Part shown: in pieces, positions 17,549-24,691 of the stretch
Layout of the letters: the number at the start of each line of letters is the position of its first letter
Numbering within the stretch: the first letter of the stretch is position 1
NCBI GenBank assembly: GCA_013152215.1
Contig: JAADGT010000352.1
Span: 1-37,190, forward strand
Direction: 5' to 3'
Length of the DNA stretch: 37,190 bases
Origin: Deltaproteobacteria bacterium
Lineage (GTDB): Bacteria; Desulfobacterota; Deferrisomatia; Deferrisomatales; Deferrisomataceae
Program-made: the position numbers and the translations under genes
Notes under the pieces: model-generated
The model's database searches: none
Seen by the model: only the letters and a program-made list of their open reading frames with translations
What the model was told of the DNA's origin: nothing

Positions 17549-18463
17549 CTAAATCTTCGTCGTCTTCGCCACCCCGAACAGCCCGGTGGGCTTGAACGAG
17601 AGGATCACCAGGAGCACGGTGAACGCGATCAGGTCCCGGAACGTGCTCGGGAAGAACGCCACCACCAGGATCTCCACGGCCCCCAGCAAAAACCCCCCCA
17701 CGAACGCCCCTCGGATGTCGCCGATGCCGCCCACCACGGCGGCGATGAACGCCTTCCACCCGATCAGGGCTCCCATGTAGGGCTCGAGCACGGGGTAGGA
17801 CATGGCGAACAGCACCCCGGCCAATCCGGCCATGGACGAGCCGAGGATGAAAGTGAACACGATCACGGTGTCGATGGGTATGCCCATCAGGGGCACGGCG
17901 AACTTGTCGTAGGAGATGGCTCGCATGGCCATGCCGATCTTGGTGCGGGTCACGATGAAGTGCAGCAGCACGAACACGGCGAACGCCGCCAGGATCACGG
18001 CGATCTTGAGGTTGGTGAAGCTGACCCCCCCCACGGTGTACACCACCTCGTTGATGAGCTCGGGGAACTTCTTGCGGCTGGCGCCCAGCAGGGCCAGGTT
18101 GCCGTGCTCCAGGATCAGGCCGGCCATGAGGGCGGTGATCACCACGTACAGCCGGTTCGCGCCCTTGCGACGCAGGGGGCGGTACGCCACCCGTTCCAGG
18201 GTCACCCCCACCACCGCGGTCAGCGCCATGGTGGCCGGGATGGTCACGGCCAGCACCACCCAGCCGGGCAGTCCTGCCGCTTGGGTCAGCAGGAAGGTGG
18301 CCACGAAGAACCCGATGTACGCGCCCACCATGAACACGTCGCCGTGGGCGAAGTTGATGAGCAGGAGCACCCCGTACACCAGGGAGTACCCCAGGGCGAT
18401 CAGGGCGTAGAAGCTGCCCCACTGCAGGGCGTTCAGGAGGTTCTGCACGATGGTGGAGAGCAC
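17549..18463 (-). CDS. livH: Branched-chain amino acid-type ABC transporter permease LivH
   Basis: A 304-residue permease, first membrane subunit of the importer. Landmarks are QNLLNALQWGSFYALIALGY (7-26), LVYGVLLLINFAHGDVFMVG, the coupling loop TKIGMAMRAISYDKFAVPLM, and GGIGDIRGAFVGGFLLG. I place the start at GTG 18463, which has GAGG seven bases upstream; the frame is open to a TTG at 18490 that has no ribosome site. It follows the binding-protein gene by 71 bp on the same strand. Confidence 0.9.
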   Translation of the reverse strand: MLSTIVQNLLNALQWGSFYALIALGYSLVYGVLLLINFAHGDVFMVGAYIGFFVATFLLTQAAGLPGWVVLAVTIPATMALTAVVGVTLERVAYRPLRRKGANRLYVVITALMAGLILEHGNLALLGASRKKFPELINEVVYTVGGVSFTNLKIAVILAAFAVFVLLHFIVTRTKIGMAMRAISYDKFAVPLMGIPIDTVIVFTFILGSSMAGLAGVLFAMSYPVLEPYMGALIGWKAFIAAVVGGIGDIRGAFVGGFLLGAVEILVVAFFPSTFRDLIAFTVLLVILSFKPTGLFGVAKTTKI

Positions 18464-18534
18464 GGTCCGCCTCGCTCGGAGAGGAAGCAAACCGGGGGCG
18501 GCGGGCCGCCGCCCCCGGGGGGCTCACAACGGGG

Positions 18535-19695
18535 CTACGGGCACACCGACTCGGTGAACACGAACTCGCCCTGGTCGTTGATCTTCACGACCACGGCGCA
18601 CTTGATCGGGTCGCCCTGCTCGTCGAACCGCATCTTGCCGGTGATGCCGTCGAACTCCTTGATGCTGGCCATGGCGTCCCGGATGGCCTTGCGGTCCTTG
18701 TCCAGGTCGCCGGTGAGCCCGCCGGTGTCCTGGATGGCCTGGAGGACGATCCGGGTGGCGTCCCAGGTCAGGGCGGCCACGTCGTCGGGGGTGTAGCCGT
18801 ACTTGGCTTTGTAGCGCTCGATGAACTCCTTGGTGGCCCCGGTGGCCCCGGCCGCGGCGTAGTGGGTGGAGAAGTAGTGCCCCTTGCAGTCGTCGCCGCA
18901 CAGCTCCATCAGCTCGGCCGAGCCCCAGGCGTCCGACCCCATGAACGGTCCGGTCCAGCCCAGGTTGTGGGCCTGCTTCACGATCAGGGCCACCTGGTTG
19001 TAGTTGTCGGGCACGAAGATGAAGTCCGGCTTAGCTGCGATGATCTTGGTGAGCTGGGCGCTGAAGTCCTGGTCCTTGGTGCCGTGGCTCTCGAACGCCA
19101 CCACCGAGCCGGCCCCGTGCTTCTTCTCGAAGTCGGCCTTGAAGATCTCGGCCAGGCCCTTGGAGTAGTCGTTCGAGAGGTCGTAAATCACGGCGGCGGT
19201 TTTGGCCTGGAAGGTCTTGGTGGCGAAGTCCACGGCCACCGGCCCCTGGAACGGGTCGAGGAACGCGGCCCGGAACACCCACGGCCGGTCCTTTGTGGTG
19301 TCGGGGTTGGTGGACCACGGCGAGATCATCGGGGTCTCGTTGTCGTCGCACACCTGGCCGGCGGGCACGGCCTGCTTGGAGGAGTTGGGCCCCACGATGG
19401 CCAGCACCTCGTCCTGCTCGATCAGCTTCAGGGCCGTGGTCACCGCCGACTCGGCCTTGGACTCGTTGTCCTCGTAGATGAACTCGAGCTTGTAGGTCTT
19501 ATCCCCCACCTTCAGGCCGCCCTTGGAGTTGACGTCCTCCCGGAGCATCTCGGCCGCGTACTTGGACGACTCGCCCACCTTGGGGATGTCGCCGGTCAGG
19601 GGGATGTTGAACCCGATCTTGATGGTGTCGGCCGCCCAGGCCGGCGCGGCCAGGGCCAATCCCAGGGTTGCCGCCAGGATCCAGGACCTTCGCAT
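18535..19695 (-). CDS. livK: Branched-chain amino acid-type ABC transporter substrate-binding protein
   Basis: A 386-residue periplasmic binding protein of the LivJ/LivK type. Signal peptide MRRSWILAATLGLALAAPAW with AxA cleavage at about residue 22 (AWA-ADTIKIG). The mature protein begins IKIGFNIPLTGDIPKVGESS, followed by the family segments AIVGPNSSKQAVPAGQVCDD and VAVIYDLSNDYSKGL-like strands; several cysteines (two near GDDCKG) may form disulfides. Start ATG 19695 has GGAGG six bases upstream. It is the first gene of the importer unit; a TATGAT -10-like box at 19742-19747 (minus strand) is the only promoter hint. Ligand unknown; branched-chain amino acid is plausible beside leucine-degradation genes. 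Confidence 0.92.
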   Translation of the reverse strand: MRRSWILAATLGLALAAPAWAADTIKIGFNIPLTGDIPKVGESSKYAAEMLREDVNSKGGLKVGDKTYKLEFIYEDNESKAESAVTTALKLIEQDEVLAIVGPNSSKQAVPAGQVCDDNETPMISPWSTNPDTTKDRPWVFRAAFLDPFQGPVAVDFATKTFQAKTAAVIYDLSNDYSKGLAEIFKADFEKKHGAGSVVAFESHGTKDQDFSAQLTKIIAAKPDFIFVPDNYNQVALIVKQAHNLGWTGPFMGSDAWGSAELMELCGDDCKGHYFSTHYAAAGATGATKEFIERYKAKYGYTPDDVAALTWDATRIVLQAIQDTGGLTGDLDKDRKAIRDAMASIKEFDGITGKMRFDEQGDPIKCAVVVKINDQGEFVFTESVCP

Positions 19696-19773
19696 GGACG
19701 CCTCCTTTCGGTGGATGAAGGAAATCGGAAAGGGGGTGCGGATCATAGAGGAAAAAGCCCCCAAGACGCAAAG

Positions 19774-19803
19774 GAAAACCGGGGTGGACCCCCGGTCCAC
19801 CCC
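19774..19803 (-). terminator. Rho-independent terminator after the HMG-CoA lyase homologue
   Basis: A perfect 10-bp stem GGGGTGGACC/GGTCCACCCC (19781-19790 and 19794-19803) with a 3-base loop, followed on the minus strand by GGTTTTCC. It lies between the lyase stop (19833) and the binding-protein start, so the Liv importer is probably transcribed separately. Confidence 0.75.
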
Positions 19804-19832
19804 GGTCGTTCGCCCCGGCCGCCCGGCTGGGT

Positions 19833-20846
19833 CTACTTTTTCTCGCCCAGGATCCCTTTCTCCTTGTCGTACACGATGCCCTGATGGGGCACGGGGCCGG
19901 CCTGGAGAAAGTTGCTGCGGAGCCGCCGGTTCAGGGTCTGCTCGGCCTTCCGGCCCAGCTCGAGGAGCTTGTCCATGTCGAGCCCGGTACGCACCCCCAT
20001 CTCCTCGAACATGCCCACCAGGTCCTCGGTGCAGGTGTTCCCCGCGTACCCCCGGTGGTACTCGGCCGCCCCGGTCTTGGGCTGGCCGCCGATGGCCCCC
20101 AGCGAGGTGTCGAAGTACCGGAACCCGAAGGTCAGCGCCACCAGCGAGCACGCCACGCCCCATCCCCGGGTGTCGTGGAAGTGCACCACCACCTCGTCGG
20201 TGGTGAACCCCTCGGCCAGCATGTACTCGTAGAACTCGCTCACCTGCCGGGGGTTGGCCACGCCGGTGGTGTCGCCGAACCCGATGAAGGTAGCGCCGAT
20301 GTCCTTCCACCATTTGCCCATCTTCGCCACGTGGTCCAGGGGCACGTCCCCGTTGATGGGACATCCGAAGCTGGTGAGCACCCACCCGAACACGGTGTGC
20401 CCGGTGTCGATGGCCCGTCGGGTCATCTGCTCCAGCAGCTTCTTGTTCTCGTCGTGGGTCATGTTCACGTTGGCCAGGTTGTGGGCCTCGCTGGCCGAGA
20501 TCACCATGGCGATCTCATCGACCCCGTACCCCTCGTCCTTGCTCTTCACGGCCCGCTCCACGCCCTTGAGGGTGGTGCAGATCGCCCGGTAGTCCACCCC
20601 CTCCTTCCGGGGGATCTGCCGGAGCACCTCCTCGGCGTCGGCAAACTGCTGCAGGTACTTGGGATGGGCGAAGTTGGTGGCCTCGATCTTCTTGAACCCC
20701 GCCTCGACCATGCCCGTGATCATCTCCACCTTCTTTCGGGTGGGCACGATCAGGGGCTCGTTCTGCAGCCCGTCGCGGGCCCAGCACTCGCCGATGATCA
20801 CCTCGTCGGGAAGGTCCATCCGGTGAAGCCTCATGGTGTCGCACAT
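19833..20846 (-). CDS. HMG-CoA lyase-like protein lacking the catalytic cysteine
   Basis: A 337-residue TIM-barrel protein of the HMGL-like family. HMG-CoA lyase cleaves 3-hydroxy-3-methylglutaryl-CoA to acetyl-CoA and acetoacetate. Conserved residues present are R24-D25 in ARDGLQNE, E55, H222 and H224 in VHFHDT (metal site) and N270 in AGN. The G-loop that normally reads GLGGCPYA has Q255 instead of the catalytic cysteine (GAIGGQPKTG). A cysteine two residues after N270 (NTCTED) is the nearest alternative. Start ATG 20846 is chosen for its GGAGG; the frame is open to 20906. It ends in a strong terminator. The substrate may be another acyl-CoA or a related aldol; the missing Cys argues against ordinary HMG-CoA lyase activity. 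Neighbours suggest acyl-CoA catabolism. Confidence 0.85.
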   Translation of the reverse strand: MCDTMRLHRMDLPDEVIIGECWARDGLQNEPLIVPTRKKVEMITGMVEAGFKKIEATNFAHPKYLQQFADAEEVLRQIPRKEGVDYRAICTTLKGVERAVKSKDEGYGVDEIAMVISASEAHNLANVNMTHDENKKLLEQMTRRAIDTGHTVFGWVLTSFGCPINGDVPLDHVAKMGKWWKDIGATFIGFGDTTGVANPRQVSEFYEYMLAEGFTTDEVVVHFHDTRGWGVACSLVALTFGFRYFDTSLGAIGGQPKTGAAEYHRGYAGNTCTEDLVGMFEEMGVRTGLDMDKLLELGRKAEQTLNRRLRSNFLQAGPVPHQGIVYDKEKGILGEKK

Positions 20847-20871
20847 GGAAGTCCTCCTTTTGTCGGCTGAT

Positions 20872-20896
20872 AAGGCTGGAAAGCTGGGAGGCGTCC
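20872..20896 (+). repeat. Short octamer array
   Basis: AAGGCTGGAAAGCTGGGAGG then CGTCC: three RARGCTRG units just upstream of the ribosome site of the lyase homologue (minus strand gene). Confidence 0.5.
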
Positions 20897-20903
20897 CAAC
20901 GTC

Positions 20904-20989
20904 CATTATTAACCCGGCGGATAAACAGGCGCTATCGCTCCCTGCTCGCTCGGAGGGGCAAGGGACCTGCCGGAGAGCCGGGCGCGGCC
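20904..20989 (+). repeat. Dispersed element with GGCGCTATCGC and GGCAAGGGACCTGCC
   Basis: This stretch matches 21987-22048: a TTA-rich start (ATTATTAACCC against CTATTAGCCC), then AGGCGCTATCGC, then CGGAGGGGCAAGGGACCTGC. The 3' end (GGAGAGCCGGGCGCGGCC) is shared with 4475-4494. Both full copies lie 60-125 bp upstream of a minus-strand start codon (20846 and 21924), in the same orientation relative to the gene. Confidence 0.65.
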
Positions 20990-20999
20990 AGATCAGGGG

Positions 21000-21104
21000 C
21001 CAGAATTCAGATGACAGTAGACAGAAAGGGACTACCCCCGGGCAATTGGCGGGCCGTTTTTTCGGAACACCTGTCCTCTGGCCGCTGAAGTCTGTCTCCT
21101 GAAA
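21000..21104. repeat. Inverted pair of 7-bp arrays
   Basis: Left half 21001-21028: CAGAATT, CAGATGA, CAGTAGA, CAGAAAG (CAGANNN theme). Right half 21071-21104 is the complementary type (CTGTCCTCTGGCCGCTGAAG, then TCTGTCTCCTGAAA). The spacer holds TTTTTT at 21057-21062. Bases 21107-21133 after it carry a minus-strand copy of the GGGGCAAGGG element up to the hydratase stop region. There is no gene in 20847-21141. Confidence 0.6.
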
Positions 21105-21141
21105 CCCTTGCCCCGCTCTCCGGGGTAACGCGCCTACTTCA

Positions 21142-21924
21142 TTACCGTCCCCGATACTCCGGCTTCCTCTTCTCGCGAAACGCTCTGAGCCCCTCCAGGC
21201 GGTCCTCGGTGGGGATCAGGGTCTCGTAGCAGGTGCTCTCGAACACCAGGGCGTCGGTCAGATCCATCTCCATGCCCCGATCGATGGCCCGCTTGGCCGC
21301 CCGGACGGCCAAGGGGCCGTTGCGGCAGATGGCCTCGGCCAACTCCCGGGCGGTCTCCAGGAGCCGATCGGGCTGGCACACCCGGTTCACCAGGCCGATC
21401 TCCAGGGCCTCGGCCGCGGTGATCCGCTTTGCCGTGAAGATGAGCTCCTTGGCCTTGGCCTTGCCCACGATCCGGGGGAGCCGCTGGGTCCCCCCGGCGC
21501 CCGGGATGATGGCCAGGCTGGTCTCGGTGAGCCCCAGGGTGGCGGTCTCGCTGGCCACCCGCAGGTCCGAGGCCAGGGCCAGCTCGGTGCCGCCGCCCAG
21601 GGCCACCCCGTTCACCGCGGCGATCACCGGCATGGGAAGGTTCTCCACCTCGGTGAAGGTGGCGCGGATCGTGTGGATGTAGCGTCGGACCTGGTCCTCG
21701 CCCATGCCGGCCCGCTCCTTGAGGTCCGCGCCGGCGCAGAACGCCCGGTCCCCGGCGCCGGTGATGATCACGCACCGCACCGAGGTGTCGAACCGGATCT
21801 CGTCCAGGGCCTCGTTGAGCTCCCGGAGCATCTGGAACGAGATCGAGTTCATCACCCGCGGCCGGTTCAGGGTGAGCAGGCAGAGGCTGCCATCCTTTTC
21901 GACGAGAACGGTGGGCTCGCTCAT
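21142..21924 (-). CDS. Enoyl-CoA hydratase/isomerase, probable methylglutaconyl-CoA hydratase
   Basis: A 260-residue crotonase-fold enzyme that adds water across an acyl-CoA double bond. The oxyanion-hole segments are CAGADLKE (63-70) and GVALGGGTELALASD (106-120). Both catalytic glutamates are present, E114 and E134. The stretch LGLTETSLAIIPGAGGTQRL with PRIVGKAKAKELIF is very like 3-methylglutaconyl-CoA hydratase (AUH/LiuC) of leucine breakdown; combined with flanking HMG-CoA lyase homologues this supports that substrate. Start ATG 21924 has AAGGAG nine bases upstream. It lies between the two lyase homologues on the same strand, with repeat-filled gaps of about 295 and 356 bp. General enoyl-CoA hydratase activity is the alternative. 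Confidence 0.88.
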   Translation of the reverse strand: MSEPTVLVEKDGSLCLLTLNRPRVMNSISFQMLRELNEALDEIRFDTSVRCVIITGAGDRAFCAGADLKERAGMGEDQVRRYIHTIRATFTEVENLPMPVIAAVNGVALGGGTELALASDLRVASETATLGLTETSLAIIPGAGGTQRLPRIVGKAKAKELIFTAKRITAAEALEIGLVNRVCQPDRLLETARELAEAICRNGPLAVRAAKRAIDRGMEMDLTDALVFESTCYETLIPTEDRLEGLRAFREKRKPEYRGR

Positions 21925-21941
21925 GACTCGGTCTCCTTGTG

Positions 21942-21988
21942 AAAGGCTGGAAAGCTGGGAGGCTAGAAAGCTAGAAGGCTGGGAGGCC
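21942..21988 (+). repeat. Octamer array, best example
   Basis: Six consecutive octamers: AAGGCTGG, AAAGCTGG, GAGGCTAG, AAAGCTAG, AAGGCTGG, GAGGC. Consensus RARGCTRG. It starts just upstream of the hydratase ribosome site. Its inverted counterpart is at 22228-22263, at the other end of the same 356-bp gap. Confidence 0.8.
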
Positions 21989-22048
21989 TATTAGCCCGAC
22001 GAACACTTAGGCGCTATCGCCCCCTGATCGGAGGGGCAAGGGACCTGC
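21987..22048 (+). repeat. Dispersed element, second full copy
   Basis: Direct copy of 20904-20970, with AGGCGCTATCGC followed by CGGAGGGGCAAGGGACCTGC; about 85% alike by eye with a short deletion before CGGAGG. Confidence 0.65.
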
Positions 22049-22049
22049 G

Positions 22050-22158
22050 TTTCAGGAGCCAGAAGACAGAATCCAGAGAACGGGTTGCAACGTCGGATGC
22101 AGGAGCGTGCTCGTGGTCTTTTCCCGTCTCCGGTCTGCTGAATTCTGGTCCCTGACAC
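22050..22158. repeat. Inverted pair of 7-bp arrays
   Basis: Left half 22052-22081: CAGGAGC, CAGAAGA, CAGAATC, CAGAGAA. Right half 22125-22158: complementary type (GTCTCCGGTCTGCTGAATTC, then TGGTCCCTGACAC). Same architecture as 21000-21104, also placed directly after a GGCAAGGGACC element. Confidence 0.6.
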
Positions 22159-22263
22159 CTATGCCCCCCGGCCGTGATATGAAGAGGCGTGGTGATGCTT
22201 AGAACGCCTGGAATTAGGTGGTTTTTTAAGCCTTCTAGCCTCCCAGCCTTCTAGCCTTCCAGC
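22159..22263 (+). repeat. ~105-bp direct repeat, copy 1, ending in an octamer array
   Basis: Matches 24551-24662: CCCCCGGCCGT, then GAAGAGGCGTGGTGATG, a TAGAAnGCnTGG block, GGTTTT, then minus-strand-type octamers (AAGCCTTCTAGCCTCCCAGC, 22228-22263). The octamers stop 18 bp from the end of the downstream lyase gene. Confidence 0.6.
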
Positions 22264-22280
22264 GGGCCGAAAGTCCAAGG

Positions 22281-23180
22281 TCACTTGGACGCAGGCCCTT
22301 TGGCCCGGGCGAGGCGCGCCCGGTTCGCCCGCTTCGCTCGGGCCAGGCGGTCCCCGTCCACACCCGTGTCCACCCCCAGGGTCCGGAACAGCGCCGCGAG
22401 CTCCTCCAGGTCCTGGTTGCCCTCCGGCTCGTCCAGGGCGGGGCAGCCCCCCAGCCCGCCCAGGGATCCGTCGAACCGCCGGACCCCGGCGAGCCAGGCG
22501 GCGAACGCGGCCGCACCGGCCGTGCCCACCGGATCGTGGAGGTGAACCCCCAGGGTCTCCAGGGGCATCACCTCGGCCACGGCCCGGACCCGTGCGGCCA
22601 CCTCCACGGGGGAGGCCCCCCCCAAGGTGTCGCAAAGGGTCAGCTCCGAAAACCCCAGGTCCCGGGCGGCCCGGCACAGCGCCACCACCCGATCCTCCGG
22701 CACCGGCCCCTCCACGGGGTCGGCCCAGGCCATGGAGAGCGCCAGACGCATGCGGGCCCCGGCCGCCGCCTCGACCATGGGGCCGAGCTCCCGGAGCACC
22801 TCTTCGATCGGCCGGCCCAGGTTGGCCCGGCTGTGGGCCTGGGTGGCCGAGAGGAGGCACACCACGTTGCGGGCGCCGGCGGCGAGCGCATCCTCCAGGC
22901 CCCGAAGGTTGGGAACCAGCACCCACGCCCGTTCCGCGTGGGTACTGAGCTGCCGCACCACCTCGGCCGTGCCCGCCATCTGGGGCACGCGGCGCGGGTG
23001 CACGAAGCTCCCCACCTCGGCCTCGGGCACCCCGGCTTCGAGCACCTCGGCCACCCACCGCGCCCGCTCGGCCGGCGGGAGCACGGCCGGCACCGACTGG
23101 AGCCCGTCCCGGGCGGACACGTCCACCAGGGTCACCGTGCGCGGTGCGGTGTTTGCCAGTTCACGTAAGGTGGTAGACAC
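22281..23180 (-). CDS. HMG-CoA lyase family protein (intact active site)
   Basis: A 299-residue HMGL-like protein with all catalytic positions of HMG-CoA lyase: R24-D25 in SARDGLQS, E55 in EAEVGSFVHP, H213 and H215 in VHLHDP, C246 in GLGGCP and N255. The usual GASGN after the cysteine loop is replaced by EPEGN, and the GLQNE motif reads GLQSV. It is therefore a better candidate for real HMG-CoA lyase than the 19833-20846 paralogue. The C-terminus is short and very basic (RAKRANRARLARAKG). Start GTG 23180 has GGAGGAGGG upstream and a good promoter at 23206-23235. With the hydratase downstream it would complete methylglutaconyl-CoA to acetyl-CoA plus acetoacetate. Could instead act on another branched hydroxyacyl-CoA. 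Confidence 0.85.
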   Translation of the reverse strand: MSTTLRELANTAPRTVTLVDVSARDGLQSVPAVLPPAERARWVAEVLEAGVPEAEVGSFVHPRRVPQMAGTAEVVRQLSTHAERAWVLVPNLRGLEDALAAGARNVVCLLSATQAHSRANLGRPIEEVLRELGPMVEAAAGARMRLALSMAWADPVEGPVPEDRVVALCRAARDLGFSELTLCDTLGGASPVEVAARVRAVAEVMPLETLGVHLHDPVGTAGAAAFAAWLAGVRRFDGSLGGLGGCPALDEPEGNQDLEELAALFRTLGVDTGVDGDRLARAKRANRARLARAKGPASK

Positions 23181-23205
23181 AACCGACCCTCCTCCCGGAA
23201 GGGGC

Positions 23206-23235
23206 TGTATACATGGAGCCTTTGCCGCTCGTCAA
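23206..23235 (-). promoter_or_regulatory. Sigma-70-type promoter for the leftward lyase/hydratase genes
   Basis: On the minus strand TTGACG (23230-23235), an 18-bp spacer and TATACA (23206-23211). It would start transcription near 23199, about 20 bases before GTG 23180. The divergent region 23181-23517 contains this promoter, the rightward promoter at 23445-23473, and GC-rich sequence with no gene. Confidence 0.6.
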
Positions 23236-23444
23236 CAGTGTATTGCGCGGTACGTCGGGGGCGGCCGGGGGATGTGGCTGGGGCCCGCCCCCATGGTTGC
23301 GGCCGGCCTGCATGAGGGGGGCGGGGAGAACGCCGGGGGGGTGCCTGGAGAGATTGTGTTGCAATGTCGCCGGGTTGTCGGTGCGGGCGGCAGAGTGGCG
23401 GCGGAAAGGACCGCATTCGCACTTGACGTTAGGTGCGTATCGGG

Positions 23445-23473
23445 TTGACCGGAGAAAGCGAACGGTGTTATAC
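23445..23473 (+). promoter_or_regulatory. Sigma-70-type promoter for the rightward transporter operon
   Basis: TTGACC (23445-23450), a 17-bp spacer and TTATAC (23468-23473). The transcript would start near 23480, 38 bases before the livG-like ATG. A second TTGACG lies 22 bp upstream (23423-23428), about two helical turns away, and may be part of an operator. Confidence 0.6.
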
Positions 23474-23517
23474 CACTCCGGCCGCGATACCGACCGTAGG
23501 GTGGATAAGGAGGCGAC

Positions 23518-24312
23518 ATGGACGAACGGCCCATCCAGCTCCAGGTGGACGACATCCATCTGAGCTTCGGCGGAGTCAACGCCCTGATGGGCGTGGGGTT
23601 CCAGGTGTACAAGGGCGAGATCTTCTCGATCATCGGCCCCAACGGCGCGGGCAAGACGAGCATGCTCAACTGCATCAGCGGCCGGTACCACCCCCAGCGG
23701 GGCCGGATCGTGTTCGAGGGGCGGGAGATCACGAACCAGCCCCCGGCCACCCGCGCCGAGATCGGGATCTCGCGGACCTTTCAGAACATTGCGCTGTTCA
23801 AGGGGATGACCGTGCTCGACAACCTACTGATCGGGCGTCACATCCACCTGAAGACAGGGTTTCTGAAGGGTGGCATCTACCTGGGCCCTTGCCAGCGCGA
23901 GGAGATCGAGCACCGGAAGTTCGTGGAGGACATCATCGACTTCCTCGAGATCGAGCACATCCGCAAGAAGATCGTGGGTACCCTGGCCTACGGTCTGCAG
24001 AAGCGGGTGGAGCTGGCCCGGGCCCTGGCCCTCGATCCCAAGCTGATCCTCCTGGACGAGCCCATGGCCGGCATGAACCTGGAGGAGACCGAGGACATGG
24101 TGCGCTACATCCTCGACATCAACCAGGAGCGGGGGATCACGGTGATCCTGGTTGAGCACGACATGGGCGTGGTCATGGACATCTCGGACCGCATCGTGGT
24201 CCTCGATTTCGGCCAGAAGATCGGGGAGGGCACGCCCGACGAGGTGCAGAAGAACCCGGACGTGGTCCGGGCGTACCTCGGGGCCGAAGACGAAACCTTC
24301 TTGGGCCGGTAA
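23518..24312 (+). CDS. ABC transporter ATP-binding protein, LivG type (second importer)
   Basis: A 264-residue LivG-type ATPase opening the rightward operon. Walker A GPNGAGKTS (40-48), Q-loop region GISRTFQNIALFKGMTVLDN, a polar insertion around KTGFLKGGIYLGPCQREEIE, the LivG-style signature LAYGLQKRVELARAL, Walker B LILLDEPMAGMN, and switch VILVEHDMGVVMDI. Start ATG 23518 has AAGGAGG six bases upstream. Its LivF partner is at 30084-30878, separated by ligase, permease and binding-protein genes. The insertion distinguishes it from the 15560-16327 paralogue. Confidence 0.92.
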   Translation: MDERPIQLQVDDIHLSFGGVNALMGVGFQVYKGEIFSIIGPNGAGKTSMLNCISGRYHPQRGRIVFEGREITNQPPATRAEIGISRTFQNIALFKGMTVLDNLLIGRHIHLKTGFLKGGIYLGPCQREEIEHRKFVEDIIDFLEIEHIRKKIVGTLAYGLQKRVELARALALDPKLILLDEPMAGMNLEETEDMVRYILDINQERGITVILVEHDMGVVMDISDRIVVLDFGQKIGEGTPDEVQKNPDVVRAYLGAEDETFLGR

Positions 24313-24381
24313 GGCCGGGGGGCCGTCTGTTCGCGAAACGGGACTCGCACCGGCCCCCACGCTCCTCCGGCAGCGGGGTCC

Positions 24382-24559
24382 GGGGCCTGCTTCCGGCCGC
24401 GCGCGAAGCCGAGCATGAGATTCGCCGCGCAGGCACGGGGCATCAGGGGTGGCTTCATGATAGAGCAGTTGACACGAACGATTTCGCGGTGCGAGCGGTG
24501 GAAGCGCTGCGCGGCGAGCTAAGGAGCCGCACGCGGCTCTCCAGCAGGCCCCATGCCCC
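24382..24559 (+). repeat. ~180-bp dispersed intergenic element, copy B
   Basis: Inverted relative to copy A at 12899-13080. It keeps the GAGCCGC/GCGGCTC hairpin (24524-24539). The 379-bp gap 24313-24691 between the livG-like gene and the acyl-CoA synthetase is almost wholly this element plus the 24551-24662 repeat; I see no gene in it. Confidence 0.8.
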
Positions 24560-24662
24560 CGGACCGTAAGGTCGAGGCGAAGAGGCATGGTGATTCCTAG
24601 AAGGCGTGGGAATCCGGGAGGTTTTCAAGCCTCCTAACGTCCCAGCCTCCCAGCGTCCTAGC
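24551..24662 (+). repeat. ~105-bp direct repeat, copy 2, ending in an octamer array
   Basis: Counterpart of 22159-22263: CCCCCGGACCGT, GAAGAGGCATGGTGATT, then GGTTTTCAAGCC followed by minus-strand-type octamers (CTAACGTCCCAGCCTCCCAG, 24628-24662). Overlaps the end of the ~180-bp element, so the two elements abut here. Confidence 0.6.
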
Positions 24663-24691
24663 GGAAGTTACATGGAAGGGAGGAACAGCGG

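Noticed and set aside
20847..21141. Rho-independent terminator with TTTTTT at 21057-21062
   Set aside because: No GC stem precedes the T-run on the plus strand, and the neighbouring genes run on the minus strand.
21942..22263. Possible CRISPR-like array
   Set aside because: Units are 8 or 7 bp, contiguous and degenerate, without unique spacers of 25-40 bp, and no cas gene is present.
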